Below are positions 46,844 to 60,137 of a stretch of DNA of 64,000 nt, piece after piece; within the stretch, counting starts at the first letter, position 1; each line of letters opens with the position of its first letter. The stretch covers positions 55,106,880 through 55,170,879 of the forward strand of contig CM054155.1 of the NCBI GenBank assembly GCA_028751875.1, read 5' to 3'. Source of the stretch: Rapana venosa (lineage: Eukaryota > Mollusca > Gastropoda > Neogastropoda > Muricidae). Position numbers and translations under genes: made by a program. The notes beneath the pieces were generated by a model. It did no database searches, had not been told where the DNA came from, and saw only the letters and a program-made list of their open reading frames with translations.

Positions 46844-46967
46844 TAGTGGTTGTAGTAGTAGTAGTAGTAATAGTAGTAGTAGTCGTAGTAGTAGTAGTAG
46901 CAGAAGAAGAAGAAGAAGAAGTAGTCGTCGTAGTAGTAGTAGTAGTAGTAGTAGTTTTGTTGTAGTT

Positions 46968-47010
<43 letters not shown>

Positions 47011-47020
47011 CAGCAGCAGC
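46844..47020. repeat. (AGT)n(GAA)n trinucleotide tract
   Basis: About 175 bp. Confidence 0.95.
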
Positions 47021-47360
47021 ATTGTCATTATGATTACCATTATATAATGTATCTTTCAACAACAACAAAATCTAGCGCAATACAGATTTAAACATAAAAC
47101 AAAGAAACATTTGCATTGAAAGAATTTGTCTCTGCCAGACAGGTCTACGACCAAAACCTTTGGCTTATAGACATTATACCAAAATCATCAAACCGAATAT
47201 TCAATATTACACAGTTATTTGCAACATGTCTCGACAAAAAAACGAAGAAACATTATCCTTTGGTTTGAAACGCACGTTCAAGACAGTAGTGATCTGACTG
47301 CCGGCTGTGTAGCGGCCGTGACCTTTGACCCCAAATTCTCCTTGACCTTTGGTGGACTGC
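47021..47360. other. Unassigned, with a DR1-like nuclear-receptor motif
   Basis: 'TGACCTTTGACCC' at 47319-47331 is a direct repeat of AGGTCA-like half sites with one-base spacing on the minus strand, with another half site at 47343-47349. Function unknown; it lies about 1.2 kb past the FAM151 stop. Confidence 0.35.
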
Positions 47361-47705
47361 TGTCGATTAGGGAGACGGGGTAGCCTAGTGGTTAGAACAT
47401 TGCGCTCGCAATCTGACGACCCGGGTTCGATTCCCGTTCAAGGGGGATATTCTCCCCTGGAGTTCACATCAGTGCAGACTCCACTTTCCCTAAAAGTCCT
47501 TGGATGAGGCCCCGTGTGCAAACGCATGCAGAACATCTTGCGTACACGTTAAACCTGTTCCGCTTTTTGTAAGAGTAGGCCATTGTGTTCCGGTGGGAAC
47601 AGATGACAGAATTGACAAAAACCGCATACACACGGGGTCTGGATGTAAAAAAGCACACAAGTGCTTATTCCATTATCCTCGACATAAAAGAATTTTTTAA
47701 AAAGT
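47361..47705 (+). mobile_element. SINE-B, full length, head 1, best preserved
   Basis: 'GTAGCCTAGTGGTTAGAACA' and 'CCCGGGTTCGATTCCCG' give clear A- and B-box regions; body and tail are complete. Confidence 0.9.
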
Positions 47706-48085
47706 GAGTGTTCAGGTCACGGATGATGGAAAAGAGTGTACTCCCCTGACTACACTGCAAATATATCTAAAAAAAATAATGTTGATGTTCATCAAGCAAC
47801 CAATGGATTCATCAAACAATCAGGAGAATAAGACATGGATAAGTAAACCACTGTATGTAGTAGATCAAACCACTGTATGTAGTAGATCAATCAGTTTGAC
47901 ATCTCAAACTGATTGGACGCCATTTTACGAAGTAGGTCAGCTTTAACTCGACAATGAACGAGTAAATCAGCAAACGAATAAAAAAAATCAGTAAATGATC
48001 AGAATGCATGAGTGAATAGATAGATGAATAAATGAATAGCTAAAACATATAGGCCGAAATGCAATCCTGTGAGAAGTTTTTCGAA
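47706..48085. other. Unassigned sequence
   Basis: Contains a 21-bp duplication ('CACTGTATGTAGTAGATCAA' twice near 47850-47890). No gene seen. Confidence 0.45.
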
Positions 48086-48087
48086 TT

Positions 48088-48152
48088 TCACCAAGTTTGG
48101 GCCCGAAACATTTCCCCCATCCATTAGACCATGAGTGGTGGTCTGGGCGCTA

Positions 48153-48183
<31 letters not shown>

Positions 48184-48410
48184 CGTGCGTTACACATAAT
48201 TATTCAGCGCACGTAAAAGAACCCACGGCAACAAGAGAGTTGTCTCTGGCAAAATTGTTAGAAAAAAGCCACTCTGATAGGGGAAACAAATACAGTTGCA
48301 GACCCCCAAAAAGAAAAAAAAGGTGGCGCTGCTCTTGTGGCGACGCGCTCTCCCCGGGGAGAGCAGCCCGAATTTCACGCAGAGAAATCTCGTGACTTAA
48401 TAAATGAATA
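48088..48410 (+). mobile_element. SINE-A, 5'-truncated
   Basis: Starts at 'GTTTGGGCCCGAAACATTTC' in place of the head, then the full body to 'CTCGTGACTTAATAAATGAA'. It lies about 125 bp beyond the FAM151 stop codon, antisense to that gene. Confidence 0.85.
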
Positions 48411-48535
48411 AATAAACAAGTTCTGAATAGATTTTGAAAAAGCATAATAGATGGACATAAGTAGAAAAATGAATAAAACACATGAATAAAACGAATAAAC
48501 AGCTAACTAAATGTACACCGCGCCAAAACAGTGTT

Positions 48536-48727
48536 CTACAAGGTTGGCATGACGTCAGGAGGCACGTCAAAATAGACGCGGCTTCTCTCGGACTGATGAC
48601 GTATGAAATCCAAGTCGCTCATGGCTATCTTGTCCGGTGTGGTCACAGGGGCCCATAACGTCACAGTGTATCTGCGGGATTGACGTAACAGCCAGTCGAA
48701 GCGATCCCATGATCTTCTGGCTAAAAC
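48536..48727 (-). CDS. FAM151-like terminal exon
   Basis: Acceptor GTGTCTAG|GTTTTAGCC, phase 0; 63 residues then TAG. Reads '[17 protein letters not shown]', 'RYTVTLWAP', '[18 protein letters not shown]', matching the last strand-helix-strand of the family domain. It joins 'VTFAVRA' of the previous exon exactly where the family sequence continues. Confidence 0.88.
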   Translation of the reverse strand, partial: VLARRSWDRFDWLLRQSRRYTVTLWAPVTTPDKIAMSDLDFIRHQSERSRVYFDVPPDVMPTL

Positions 48728-49843
48728 CTAGACACAGAAGGAAACAAAGAGAAGAAAAATGTGTGCGTTCATGTGTCGGTGCAAACACAAACGTACCTGC
48801 GTGCGTGCGCGTGCACCCACACACACACATAAATATATATACATAACACAATTTATCTGATATATTTACACACACACGCGCGCGCGCGCGAGCACACACA
48901 CACACACACTCACACCCTCACAAACGCACACAATTTCACTCATATACTCACACTCTCTCACTCATTCACACACACACACACTCACACACACGCACGCACA
49001 CACACCACACACACACACTCATATATGCACTCACATACACGCACGCACATATATATACATACACTCACACACATGCACGCACCACACACATGCACGCACA
49101 AACCACACACACACACACACACACACACACCACACAACAACACACACACACACACAACACACACACACACCTTAACCGTCTAATATCACTTTTTGGTGGA
49201 AGGACGTTAAACTGAAGAACTAAGACACAGATGGCTTGATGAAAAAAAGCAAATGCATTCCTTATTCAATGTATCATCTGGAAATAAAAATTTGACTTGA
49301 CTTGACTTCACACACACACGAAAGTCCTTCGGATAAGACTATAAACCGAGCACCCCGTGTGTGAACGCACGCAGAACATCTTGCACACACGTTCAAACCT
49401 GTTCCACAGTTCGGAAGAGTAGGCCGTTGTGTGCCAGTGTGAACAGATGACACACAAAAACACAACAGAACTGTGCAAACATGATGACTGGAGGTATTAA
49501 CACAAAAAAGTACCTGGAACTCTGCTGTGAAATTACACCTGACAACAAGACCAACACTCGACCACTAAGCAACCTGTCCTTAAAGAAGCCCTACATGCCA
49601 GAAACAGTATTCCTACCAAGCCAGACAAGTCAAGTCAAGTCAAAAACACTTTAATCATCCCATGAAGGGCAATTACAATACTGACAGACACATTAATAAC
49701 TATAATTATCTCACAAGACACAAGAAAAATACATTTCAGATTGTTATAAACATTGCAAGATAGCTTAAAAAAATTATCATACACAAACACAAACCCAGGT
49801 GCGCGCACACACACGCAATGCGTACACACACACACACGCAACG

Positions 49844-49909
<66 letters not shown>

Positions 49910-52143
49910 AATGTAGGAATACAATGTTGTAAAAACCATTGATTAGAAAAGATATAAACTTTTTTTTTACGCGTGCACGCACACGCGCACACCCATACAC
50001 ACACACACACCAATATATGAGCACAGTTTTTTCACACATAATGATAATAATGTATGGAATGTATATAGCGCTGAATCTTGTAAAGCAACAAATCAAAGCG
50101 CTTTTTTTTTAATCGAGGATAATTGAATAAGCACTAATGTGCTTTTTTACAATCAGTCCCCGTGTGTATGCGGTTTTGTAAATTTTGTCATCTGTTCACT
50201 CCGGCACACAATGGCCTACTCTTTCGAATAGCGGAACAGGATTTAACGTGTGCGCAAGATGTTCTGCATGGGTTCGCACACGGTGCCTCGGTTTATAGTC
50301 TCATCGAAGGACTTTGACATTCAGTTCGATTTTTTTGGTCAAACTGGGAAGAAAGGGCGAGGCTGGGAATCGAACCCAGAACCTCACGGTTTACTTCTTG
50401 GCAGACAAAACGTCTTAACCATCCTGCCACCCGTCCTTCCTTAAAGACGCCCTATATGCCAGATACATTATTCCTACCAAGCCGCAGAACACCCCTCCCT
50501 CCCTGTCTACACAACATCCCTCCCTCCCTCCCTGTCCACACACCACCCCTCCCTCCCTGACCACACAACACCCCTCCCTCCCTCCCTGTCCACACACCAC
50601 CACCCCTCCCTCCCTGTCCACACACCACCCCTCCCTCCCCCCCTGTCCACACACCACCCCTCCCTCCCTGTCCACACACACCCCTCCCTGTCCACACACC
50701 ACCCCTCCCTCCCTGTCCACACAACACCCCTCCCTCCCTCCCTGTCCACACACCCCTCCCTCCCTCCCTGTCCACACAACACCCCTCCCTCCCTGTCCAC
50801 ACAACACCCCCTCCCTCCCTCCCTGTCCACACACCACCCCTCCCTCCCTCCCTGTCCACACACCACCCCCCTCCCTCCCTGTCCACACACCACCCCTCCC
50901 TCCCTCCCTGTCCCCACAACACCCCTCCCTCCCTCCCTGTCCCCACAACACCCCTCCCTCCCTGTCCACACAACACCCCTCCCTCCCTCCCTGTCCACAC
51001 ACCACCCCTCCCTCCCTGTCCCACACACCACCCCTCCCTGTCCACACACCACCCCTCCCTCCCTGTCCACACACCACCCCTCCCTCCCTGTCCACACACC
51101 ACCCCTCCCTCCTGTCCACACACCACCCCTCCCTGTCCACACACCACCCCTCCCTGTCCACACACCACCCCTCCCTGTCCACACACCACCCCTCCCTGTC
51201 CACACACCACCCCTCCCTGTCCACACACCACCCCTCCCTGTCCACACACCACCCCTCCCTCCCTGTCCACACACCACCCCTCCCTGTCCACACACCACCC
51301 CTCCCTCCCTGTCAACACACCACCCTCCCTCCCTTCCTGTCCACACAACACCCCTTCCCTCCCTCCCCACACCACCCCTCCCTCCTCCCTGTCCACACAC
51401 CACCCCTCCCTCCCTCCCTGTCCACACAACACCCCTCCCTCCCTCCCTGTCCACACACCACCTACTACCTACCGCCCTGACAGCAAACGTGACTGGCTGG
51501 CGTAGCTTGCGGGCCACTTTCTCCATCTTCTCCACCATTTCCCACGAGTAAGCCTCGTTGTCCAAGCCATCCATCCAACCGGAAGTCCAGCCTATCGAAA
51601 ACGTCACTTCCGGGAAAATGGCGTTGATGGACCGGAGGTAGTGGGAGGTGTTCATGGGGTCGTGCAGAGCGTTAGGTCCGCGCAGAATGTCCCCGTTCAG
51701 CCACACCGGTCTCTGCAGCATGGCTCGTTTCTCCACGAGGACGTTCAGCGCCGGCACTACCGCTTCCGAGCTTTTGATGTCCAGCTAGGATGGGAAGAAA
51801 CCGGGACGGTGATTTTTCGTTTTAGCATCGAAATGGTGGCGCGCAGGTTTTACTTTGAGGGGTTTGACACAAAGCAAAACAAACACAGACGAACAAACCA
51901 TCAAGAAAGATTAAAGCCAGAGATGCATTTTGTACAGTATTGCTTACAGTCTTCTTAACTTATAAGCCACCAGTCCCCAACCACCAACGCCCCAAGGGGA
52001 ATAACTGAGTCAGAGTGTATACTGGGTGACCATCTCAAAGAGTTCAGCTGGGAAACGAACAACAAGAACAACAACAGCAGCAACAACAACAACAGCAACA
52101 GCAACAACAACAACAGCAACAACAGCAACAATAGCAGCAACCA

Positions 52144-52202
<59 letters not shown>

Positions 52203-55200
52203 ACAACAACAAGAACAACAACAACAAACAACAACAGCAGCATCAGTATCAACAACAACAACAACATGTCTTAAGATAAAGAAAGAGAAAGGGCATTATT
52301 TTTAAGGAGAGACAACAGAATGGACAGGCAAAACATAGACCACGACAGAAACAACAGAGAGAAATGGAAAAGAAGCAGATAAAGAGGCAGACGATCAGAG
52401 ACCATTTTGGACACAGATTCTGGACACACGAGATTGCATTTTGGACACAAAGGTTGCATTTTGGACACAGAGATTGTATTTTGGACACAGAGATTGCATT
52501 TTGGACACAGAGATTGTATTTTGGACACAGAGATTGTATTTTGGATGCAGAGATTGTATTTTGGACGCAGAGATTGTATTTTGGACACAGAGATGGCATT
52601 TTGGACACAGAGATTGCATTTTGGACACAGAGATTGTATTTTGGACACAGAGATTGTATTTTGGACACAGCGATTGTATTTTGGAAACAGAGATTGCATT
52701 TTATACACAGAGATTGCATTTTGGACACAAAGATTGCATTTTGGACACAGAGAGATTGCTTTAAGATCCTACTACAATTTTACTTATATAGAGCCTCTAA
52801 TTTTTCTACAAGGGTTGAAAAAGGGAAAGAAAAACGTTTCACAAACAGTCGTACAGACATACAGAGATAAAAAGGGGTTTACAAGCAGTCGAACAGACAT
52901 ACAGAGAAGAACGAAAACAGACCCCCCACCCCCCCCACCAAAAAAAAAGAAGAAATTCCATAACCAGCGGTATACATACAAGACAGACCCACTTAGTTTT
53001 ACGAATAGTCGAACATACAAAAAAAACATAGCAAAAAATACAAAGACCGGAATTAAACAGCTTATTCCCTTCCATATAAAAACAACTTTTACTAGAAACA
53101 TTTTCCTTGCTACAAGCTCTGAAATTCACCAAAGACAAGAGATTTTTTCCCATAAATCCCCCAGGTTTCCCAACATAGCTGCATTTCGACATCAAGGAAT
53201 GGTTTGACTGGACATGACTTGAGCTGGACTGACCTTGATGGCCTTGTTGGTGGTCAGAACAAGGTCCAGCCACTGGCCCAGGGTCAGGGTGTCGTTGTCG
53301 TGGCCGCGGTGTGCGTGTGCCCCAACGCCCCTGTGCGCCATGACGGGAACTGTCGTCTGCCTGGAGGTGCCCAGTCCCTCCAGCGACACGTCCCCTTCCA
53401 CTATCATGGCCCCCTCTGCCGTTCCAGGGAAAACAACTTATGAGGAGGAGGAGGAGGAGGAGGGAGGAGGAGGGGGAGAGGAGGGGGAGGGGGAGGAGGG
53501 GGAGGGGGAGGAGGGGGAGGAGGAGGAAGGGGAGGGAGAGGGGGAGGAGGAGGAGGAGGGGGAGGAGGGGGAGGATGAGGAGGAGGAGGAGGGGGAGGAG
53601 GAGGAGGAGGAGGAGGGGGAGGAGGAGGGGGAGGAGGAGGAGGAGGAGGAGGGGGATGATGAGGAGGAGGAGGAGGAGGGGGAGGGAGAGGGGAGGAGGA
53701 GGAGGAGGGGGAGGAGGGGGAGGATAAGGAGGAGGAGGAGGAGGGGGAGGGAGAGGGGAGGAGGAGGAGGAGGGGGAGGAGGGGGAGGAGGAGGGGGAGG
53801 AGGAGGGGGAGGAGGAGGGGGATGATGAGGAGGAGGAGGAGGAGGGGGAGGGAGAGGGGAGGGGAGGAGGAGGGAGGGGGGGAGGAGGAGGAGGAGGAGG
53901 GGGAGGAGGAGGAGGGAGGAGGGGAGAGGAGGGAGGAGGGGGAGGAGGGGAGAGTGAGGAGGGGGATGAGGAGGGGGAGGAGGAGAAGGGGGAGGAGGGG
54001 GAGGAGGAGGAGGAGAAGGGGGAGGAGGAGGGAGGGAGGAGGATGAGGAGGAGGAGGAGGAGGAGGAGGGGGGGGAGGAGGATGGGAGGAGGAGGAGAGG
54101 AGGAGGATGGGAGGAGGAGGGGGAGGAGGAGAGAGGATGAGGAGGAGGAGGAGGAGGGGGGAGGAGGATGAGGAGGAGAGAGGGGGAGGAGGGAGGATGA
54201 GGAGATGGAGGGGTGGTGAGGAGTGAGGAGGAGAGAGGAAGGGGGAGGAGGAGGAGGAGTGAGTGAGAGAGGAGAGGGGAGGAGGAGGATGATGTGATGA
54301 TGGTGGTGTGGTGGTGTGGTGGTGATGATGGGATGATGATAATGAGGAGGATGATGATGATGATCATGACGATGGTGATGATGAGGATTATAATAATGAT
54401 GATGAGGAGGAGGAGGAATGTGATGATGATGATGACGATGGTGATGATGAAGAGGAGGAGAATATGGATGATGACTATGACGATGGCAACGACGACGATA
54501 ATGATGATGGCGATGACGATGATTGATGTTGATGATTGATAATGATGACGACGACGGTGATGACGTGATGATTATAAGACGATAAATTGGATGATGTGGT
54601 TGTAGTAGTAGTAGAAAGATAAGGAAGAGGATGATGATGGGAGGATCATGAAAAGATGATGACGATGATGACTACTACGACGACGAGATGATGATGGTGT
54701 TTATGATGATGGTTTATAGTGGATCGTGGTTAGAGGTATGGCTGCATAAAGCAAAAAAGTCCAGGTCGGTTAAGTGTGCGGTGGTTGATCCCATTTGTGC
54801 CCAAAACTTTTGTCCCATCCATTAGACATGAGTGGTGTCTGGGTGGCTAGTCTTTTGAAGTGACGATAACCAGGTTAGTGTGTGTTACTAATATACGCGC
54901 ACGTAAGAACTCTTACGGCACAGAGGTGGTGGGTTTGTCCTGGCAAAATTCTGTAGAAAAAAGCCACTCTGATAGGGATATAATTACAGTTGCAGACAGG
55001 AAAAAAATGGGTGGCGCTGCTCTTGTGGCGACGCGCTCTCCCCGGGGAAGAGCAGCCCCGAATTTCACGTAGAGAAATCTGCCGTGACTTAAAGTGGTAT
55101 GAAAATGAAAAAGATGATGATATGATGATATGAAGAATGTTTCTGGTAAAAGTACACCACAGATGATGATGATGATGATGATGATGCTGATGATGCTGAT

Positions 55201-56570
55201 GATGATGGTGGTGGTGGTGGTGGTGATGGTGGTGGTGGTGGTGGTGGTGGTGGTGGTGTGTGAGTGGTGTTGCCTTTTTATTATTTTATATCGAGGATAA
55301 CGAATAACATTCAGTCCCCATGTGTATGCAGTTTTATCAATTTTGTCATCCATTCCCACCGGTACACGATGACCTACTCTTCCGAAAAGCGGAACGTGCG
55401 TGCGCGCGCGCGCGCGCGTGTGTGTGGGGGGGGAAAGGGGGGGGAGGGGGGTGCGTGTGCGTGTGCCAGCGTACGTGCGTGCGTGTGCGCGCGTGTGTGT
55501 GTGTGTTTGTATGTGTGTTTGTATGTGTGTGTGTGTGTGTGCGCGCGCGCGCGCGTGTGTATGTGTGATTTGGGCTAAGTGACAGAAACGAGTTAACATA
55601 ATTATTAACTTACATCGTAAAAATCAATGTAGGACTGTATGCTCATGCAGTGTATTTCCTCTCTATATTATATTTTCTCCGTTTTCTGTCCTCCTTATAC
55701 ATCATCCTATTCTTTCCCTATAGTTCTATATTCGTTCTTCCATTTTTATTGCTGGTTTGTTTTCTTGTTGTTGTTGTTGCTGTTGCTGTCTTGTTGTTTG
55801 GGGTGTGCTTGCTTGTTTGAGGTTTTGTTTTTCTTTTTAGACAATAAGGGTTTTTTTCCCAACCTAGTGTACCACCTAAAAGAAACATCCTCCAGATACT
55901 TGCCTACAACCACCACAAATAGAGCCAAATGGTGCAACGTTCGTCACTGCAGTGCTCCTACGACCCCGGAGGGGATTATGGAAGCAGATGACAGATGAAA
56001 AAATAATGGTTTAAAAATAATCAAACAACAGCGAAGAAAAACCCAACTAATCTTAAAAAAGCAAGCCATCTTACCTCTTCCCGCTTGTGCCAAGGCATCA
56101 CGAGTATTGGCTCCATGTGCCCACGTGACACGAGCGGCGTCCCTGTCGCGCATGTCAAAGTGGTGAAGAGGATTTCCGGCCGTTTCTGCCAACTGCCGGA
56201 ACTGCTGAAGCCTGGCTTCCGGTAAGTTGTAAAATATTCTTCTTTTGTCCCAATCGTTTCTGATGTAAGATAAAAGCAAACTGGGGAATAGTAAGGTCAT
56301 AGAAATAAGATGTAAAAAGAGAAAGCCATATAAATGAAATGTATGAAAAAAGAAACTTTCCCAAATATATCTCGATTATTGTCATCTTTGTCGTTGTCAA
56401 TAGTCAAAAGGAAATAGCAGTAACAGAAGCAGCAGCAGCAGCAGCAGCAGCAACAGTGGTAGTAGTAGTAGGAGGAGGAGGAGGAGGAATAGGAGTAGGA
56501 GAAGTAGTAGCGGTAGCAGCAGCAACAGTAGTGGTAGTAGTAGTAGTAGTAGTAGTTGATTTTGTAGTAA

Positions 56571-56612
<42 letters not shown>

Positions 56613-57994
56613 CAGCAGCAGCAGTAGTAGCAGTAGTAGTAGCAGTAGTAGTAGTAGTAGTAGTAGTAGTAGGGGTAGTAGAAGCAGTAGCAGCAGCAGT
56701 AGTGGTAGTAGTAGTAGTAGTTGATTTTGTAGTAATAGTAGTAGCAGTAGCAGCAGCAGCAGTAGTAGTGGTAGCAGCAGCAGCAGCAGCAGTAGTATGA
56801 AAAGTAACAGCAGCCGAAAAAGAAACAATGACATATGGTATAAGAGCTATTAGTGTTCCAGACTATCAAGAATCACTGCTCATTGCTCTAGCCTCCCTCC
56901 TTTGGTTCTTTGCCCTGTGATTCTGTTAGACAATACTTTATTTATTGTTTCTGACTAATTTACTAGAATGAAAGACAGGAAAGATCAAAGCTATAAAAGA
57001 ATTAAAAAGGGAAGGAAAGTATGACAAGAAAGGAAAAAATTAATGGAAAGAATGCACGAAGAGAAGGAAAGAAGAAACGAAAAAGAAGAAATAGAAAAAA
57101 TTAAGACAAATGGAGAACAAGAACACGAAGAAAGGAATGAAAAATAAAATTTATCATAGTTCAGTTAATGAAAAAATGAAATAAACGAACAAATAAACAA
57201 ACTAAAACAAGCAAATGAACGAATAACACAGAAAAGAAAGAAAGAAAGAAGAAAGAAAGGAAGAAAGAAAGGAAAGACAGACAGACAGACAGACAGACAG
57301 AAGACAAACAGACAGACAGACAGACAGGCAGACAGACAGACAGAATGGATGGATGGATGGATGGATGGATGGATGGATAGATGGATGGATGGATGGATGG
57401 ATGAACAAAAAAACCTAACAAACGAGCGACCGAATGATATAACTGATAAAGAAATACATGAATGATTGAATGAATAAACACACAAAAACGAAAGAGCAAA
57501 CGAAACGAACGAATGAATGAAAGAAAGAATTGAAAATCGAACAAAGAATGAATGAAAACATGAATTTAATAAACACATGTAGACTGCCGATAAACAGCCA
57601 TCCCATTGACCCTACTACAGACACGCTGGAACTGACCTTACAGTGAGAAGGTCATACAAGGAGCTGTCGTTTTTCCACGTTCTGTCATCTTCAGGGGACC
57701 ACAGGTACAGACTGAGTCTATCCGAACTTTCCAGAAGCCACCGGAAATGACGCCATTGTGAGGCCGCCTGGGTAGCCAGAGCGCCGACTATGATTGGCTG
57801 AAACAGTGAGCATGTGAATACATTAAAACTGGGAGCTTGGTTGTCTGAGTCATTAAAGACTTGGTTGGATAAATCAAAACTGAAAATAGCTGTGCCTGCC
57901 GGTGTATGAGTCTCTGTCTCTCTCTGTCTCTCTCTGTCTCTGTCTCTCTCTGTCTCTCTGTGTCTGTCTCTGTCTGTGTGTCTGTGTGTCTGTG

Positions 57995-58084
<90 letters not shown>

Positions 58085-59081
58085 GGTGGGTATGTGATAC
58101 GACTGGATCTCTGGCTATAATATATAAAGGTAGAACTAATGAATGCATAATTATGAAATTTAAAGGCAGAAATAAAGAAAGCATAATTATATCGTTTATA
58201 TTTTTCAACTAGATTTAGTTTATAGTTTCTCATGTCAGAACGTAGTAAGCAGAGCTAAAAAAGCAGTTTTTGCCATTTTTTTCCCGTGTTTTATAGGCTG
58301 GACTCCTGCCATTTTTTTCTTCTTTTTTCTGTAAATCATTCGATACTCAAGCACAGCTAATAATGTATTATAGAGCTGAAAACATGTATCTTTTTTTTTA
58401 AAATTCACAACTTGAAAATGTACACTTATCTAATATAAAAATTTTCTTGAGAGTAGATCCCCTAACTCCCAATAATCTCGTGTATGAAAAGCTTGGGAGA
58501 TCGTACATCTCCATTACCTCATACATAAAATGCATTAAATACTGGCTAACATTGCATCGTTTAAATGAATGTAGAATCCATCTAAAAGCATTATATAGTG
58601 TGTTGTACAATTTAGATAGAAATGGTAAGAAAACAACTTGGTTGCGACTCCTTGTCAGTGTTTCAATTCACGTTTTTTTCTGGAATAATCATCAAGGGGC
58701 GCAATGTATCTCAGCAGACAAAGGCTTAGTGACTGCAAATTAACATGAACATTGCTTGTGAGTGACAGTTTGCTCAATGTAGGTTGTTTAAAACATCTTC
58801 TTAAAAAAAATGTATATTGACATGAAAATAATTGGTCATGCAAAAAGTACTCTGAATAAATTTTGGTTTGGTTTTTTTCCAATATTGCATGTCACCGCAA
58901 AAGATACCAGAACAGAACTGAAGATGAAATGAAATGCTGTTTTTGTCATAGCCCAATGGAAGATGAAATTCATTTCTTGCTTTGTTGTTCAACCCTTACA
59001 CAATCTTTTAGGGTAAGGTAACACGCAAGCACGCACACACATAGACACACACACACCACCAGTACCACTACCACCATCACC

Positions 59082-59154
<73 letters not shown>

Positions 59155-59159
59155 CACAC

Positions 59160-59191
<32 letters not shown>

Positions 59192-60052
59192 AACAACAAC
59201 ACATACACTCTCACACACAACACACACACCCCAACACCACAACAAGAACAACAACAACGACACACACATACACCACCACCACCACCACCACCATCACCAC
59301 CACCACCACCACCACTACCCAACCACCCACACACACCCACACCACCCTTCCACCCTCCCACACACCCTCCTCCCCCAACCTCCCTCCCCAACCAACCCCC
59401 CCCCCTCCCACACCCCCACACCCAACCCCAACCACCCCACCCCCCCCCACACACACACACAGAGACAGATACACACACTACCTGCGAGGTCTGCTGACAG
59501 ACTTTGAGCATGCTTTCCATGCTGCCCCTGCCGTAGCGAACCCCCTCATCCCCCCCCCCACACCACCACCACCCCCCTCCCTCCCACCCACCCCTCCCAA
59601 CCCCCCACCCAACTCCCCCCCCCCCTACCCACACACACACACACACAGACAGACACAGCCTACCTGCGAGGTCTGCTGGCAGACTTTGAGCATGCTTTCC
59701 ATGCTACCCCTACCGAAGCGAACCCCTCCTCCCCACCCCCAACACACCCTCCCCACCACCCCACAACCCCTCCCCCCACCACACCCACCAACCCCCCCCC
59801 CCCAACCTCCCCCCACCCATCCACCCACACACACACAGCCTACCTGCGAGGTCTGCTGGCAGACTTTGAGCATGCTTTCCATGCTGCCCCTGCCGAAGCG
59901 AACCCCCTCCTCCCCACAGCAGGCCAGCGACCAGGTAAACACCAGCTGTGCCCTCGGGTAGGTCCCGTTCACCATCCGCATCACCCTGCACCCGACACCC
60001 GCCCACCCGCCACCCGTGAACACAAAGAGAGAAAGAGAGAAGGAAGGAAAGA

Positions 60053-60137
<85 letters not shown>

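Noticed and set aside
47361..47440. Possible tRNA gene (A and B boxes)
   Set aside because: It is the head of a SINE-B copy, continuing into the conserved SINE body; no cloverleaf acceptor stem closes.
50415..51757. Minus-strand frames of 292, 334 and 416 codons
   Set aside because: Read-through of a stop-free minisatellite; only the first part of the longest one (to 51473) is a real exon.
52249..53207. Frames of 107-266 codons with a 20-residue repeat
   Set aside because: 20-bp minisatellite open in all frames on both strands; no start, splice or family support.
53235..54367. Glu/Gly-rich and Ser/Pro-rich long frames
   Set aside because: Polypurine tract; composition alone removes stops.
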